Of a DNA stretch of 5,709 nucleotides, positions 4,142 through 5,709 are shown piece after piece. The stretch is from assembly GCA_002390025.1 (NCBI GenBank), contig DGRU01000122.1:1-5709 (forward strand), in the 5' to 3' direction. The position numbers were made by a program, and so were the translations under genes. The DNA is from Lachnospiraceae bacterium UBA4380. Lineage in GTDB: Bacteria > Bacillota > Clostridia > Lachnospirales > Lachnospiraceae. Numbering within the stretch: the stretch's first letter is position 1; every line of letters starts with the position of its first letter. The notes beneath the pieces are model-generated. The model was not told the DNA's origin. It saw nothing but the letters and a program-made list of their open reading frames with translations, and ran no database searches.

Positions 4142-5709
4142 ATGAAGGCAAAGTCATATCATGAATGGTTTCTGCGGCACCAGGAGTATCTGACCGCGGA
4201 GCTCGCCAAAAAGCACAGTAAGTCCCAGGAGGAAAGCGGGGAGGGCGCCAGCCTTTCCGTTGAGGTTGTGACCTATTCCCATCTGAAAAACTATATCCTG
4301 TCGGGGGAGAGCCAGCCGGATATCCTGATCGCCTGTGACGACGACGGTCATCTGACGGACTATGCCGTTCAGCTGATATGTGACTTTTTCCTGGAAAATC
4401 CCAGGATCAACATGGTCTACGGAGACGAGGACCAGGTCGCGGACGGGGCCTTTGTCAATCCCTGGTTCAAGGCGGACTGGTCGCCGGATACTTTTTTATC
4501 GACCTTCTATTTCGGAAGTATCTTTGCCATCCGGTCCTCCACGCTGGGACTGATCAACCCCGGCAAGCGGACAGCCCAGGAATTCGAATCCGAATCCAGG
4601 ATCCTGGAGGACGCGGTCGAGGAGCAGGAAGCCAGGCGGAACGAGCCGGACACGGCCCTGCGGTCCTGGATCTACGGCAAGCTCTGCCTCAAGGTGGCCC
4701 AGGCGGACGGAGGTTTCTCCAGGCGCCGCGGCGAAGAGCTCCCGGTCGGTCATATAGCGGAGATCCTCTTCCACGCAGACAAAAAGCCGGAGCCCTGGGA
4801 CGCCGACCTGATCAGGGATTCCCTGACCGGCCGCTACAGCGCCGAGTCGGCCACGACCAGGCTGATCAGCATCATTATCCCCAGCAAGGACAATCCGGCC
4901 CTTCTGGAGCGCTGCGTCCGGTCCATTATCCAGCACGCCCATGTCCCCTTCGAGCTGATCATTGTCGACAACGGCAGCAGGGAGGACAACCGCGCCCGGA
5001 CACAGGCACTGGTGGACGAGATCAACAACGGCGATATGGCCGCTTCCTATATTTATAAAAAGATGCCCTTCAATATGGCAGGGATGAACAACCTCGGGGC
5101 GGCGGCCGCCAACGGGGAGATGCTGCTCTTCCTCCATGATGATGTTGAGATCCGCAAGTCGGGCTGGCTGTCCCACCTGTCCGAAAAGGCCAAGCTCCCC
5201 TATGTGGGGGCGGTCGGCATGAAGCTGCTGTACCCGGATTCCAACCTCATCCAGCACGCCGGGATCATGTCCGTGGAGGACGGGCCGGTCTACAAGCTCC
5301 AGTACAAGAGCAATGGAGAGGTCTGGTACCACGGCTTCAACAAGGGTGTGCGCAATGTACTGGCCCTCTCCGGGGCCTGCATCATGGTCCGCCGCGATGT
5401 GTTTACGGAGGCCGGCGGCTTTGACGAGCAGAATTTCCCGGACGTTTTTACAAATGTGGACTTCTGTTACCGCGTCTATGAGAACGGCTATTACAATGTC
5501 GTACGCAACAATATGTATCTGTATTACTTTGACCCGGTCTCTGAGGAAAATCTGGAGACCCTGGAACAGCGTGAAAAAAACAGGCCGGCTGAGCTGGAGG
5601 CTCTGGACAGGCTCCATCCGGGCAGAAGGGGAAATGATCCCTTCTACCACAGGTACCTGGCCCGGGAGAGCAGTGAAGTGAGATTTGTGCCCTCGCTGGA
5701 GCTGGAAGA
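4142..5709 (+). CDS. Family 2 glycosyltransferase with a reduced N-terminal GT2-like domain; 3' end cut off by window edge
   Basis: The protein is likely a cytoplasmic enzyme transferring sugars from nucleotide donors to an envelope polysaccharide; 522 residues are visible, with no membrane helix or signal peptide. The second domain (about 240-465) is a clear GT-A fold. It has ISIIIPSKDN (242-251), IVDNGS (274-279), NNLGAAAANGE (316-326), the metal-site equivalent LHDDVEI (331-337), VGAVGMKLLYP (355-365), IQHAG (370-374), LSGACIMVRRDVF (409-421), GGFDE (425-429) and VDFCYR (439-444). The N-terminal part keeps later pieces of a first GT2 domain: IACDDDG (63-69), VYGDEDQ (92-98), NPWFKADWSPD (106-116) and GHIAEILFHAD (203-213). 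It lacks the usual SIIVP strand and N-GISxAxN segment. The tail DPFYHRYL (499-506) also fits this two-domain family. Donor and acceptor are unknown. The shared 45-bp box links it to the YfhO-family gene. Confidence 0.92.
   Translation, partial: MKAKSYHEWFLRHQEYLTAELAKKHSKSQEESGEGASLSVEVVTYSHLKNYILSGESQPDILIACDDDGHLTDYAVQLICDFFLENPRINMVYGDEDQVADGAFVNPWFKADWSPDTFLSTFYFGSIFAIRSSTLGLINPGKRTAQEFESESRILEDAVEEQEARRNEPDTALRSWIYGKLCLKVAQADGGFSRRRGEELPVGHIAEILFHADKKPEPWDADLIRDSLTGRYSAESATTRLISIIIPSKDNPALLERCVRSIIQHAHVPFELIIVDNGSREDNRARTQALVDEINNGDMAASYIYKKMPFNMAGMNNLGAAAANGEMLLFLHDDVEIRKSGWLSHLSEKAKLPYVGAVGMKLLYPDSNLIQHAGIMSVEDGPVYKLQYKSNGEVWYHGFNKGVRNVLALSGACIMVRRDVFTEAGGFDEQNFPDVFTNVDFCYRVYENGYYNVVRNNMYLYYFDPVSEENLETLEQREKNRPAELEALDRLHPGRRGNDPFYHRYLARESSEVRFVPSLELE

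Noticed and set aside
4496..5650. 384-codon open frame on the minus strand antisense to the glycosyltransferase
   Set aside because: The plus strand carries clear GT2 motifs throughout. The minus-strand product shows no recognisable family and no convincing ribosome site.

Overview
The window reads as chromosomal DNA of a Gram-positive Firmicute, most likely of the Clostridia and possibly Lachnospiraceae-like. This is inferred from three things: strong AGGAGG-type ribosome sites, AT-rich intergenic regions with sigma-A-like promoters (TTGACA, TGnTATACT) between moderately G+C-rich genes, and the protein families present (a PgcA-type phosphosugar mutase, a YfhO-family membrane protein and a two-domain family 2 glycosyltransferase). 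No 16S or other phylogenetic marker is present, so the assignment is tentative.

Layout. Positions 1-1157 hold the 5' two-thirds or so of an alpha-phosphohexomutase gene on the minus strand, cut by the left edge. Positions 1158-1440 are a 283-bp divergent intergenic region. It holds a very good leftward promoter for the mutase, a plausible rightward promoter facing it, and a 45-bp promoter-like box just upstream of the next gene. Positions 1441-3990 encode a complete 849-residue YfhO-family polytopic membrane protein on the plus strand. Its stop codon lies inside an inverted repeat that may be a terminator. Positions 3991-4141 are a 151-bp spacer carrying a second copy of the 45-bp box (40 of 45 positions identical). 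Positions 4142-5709 encode the first 522 residues of a family 2 glycosyltransferase on the plus strand, cut by the right edge.

How the parts may work together. The mutase interconverts hexose-6-phosphate and hexose-1-phosphate and so feeds nucleotide-sugar synthesis. The glycosyltransferase would use nucleotide sugars in the cytoplasm. YfhO-type proteins are GT-C-like membrane proteins that, in Bacillus, add sugars to lipoteichoic acid outside the membrane. Together this suggests a cell-envelope glycan locus. The box shared by the two plus-strand genes, at nearly the same distance from each start codon, suggests they are separate transcription units under common control.

No wholly new system can be claimed from this sequence. 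The most unusual elements are the duplicated promoter box, the apparent face-to-face promoters in the divergent region, and a glycosyltransferase whose first catalytic-like domain has lost much of its nucleotide-binding half. No RNA gene, CRISPR array, insertion sequence or origin was seen.
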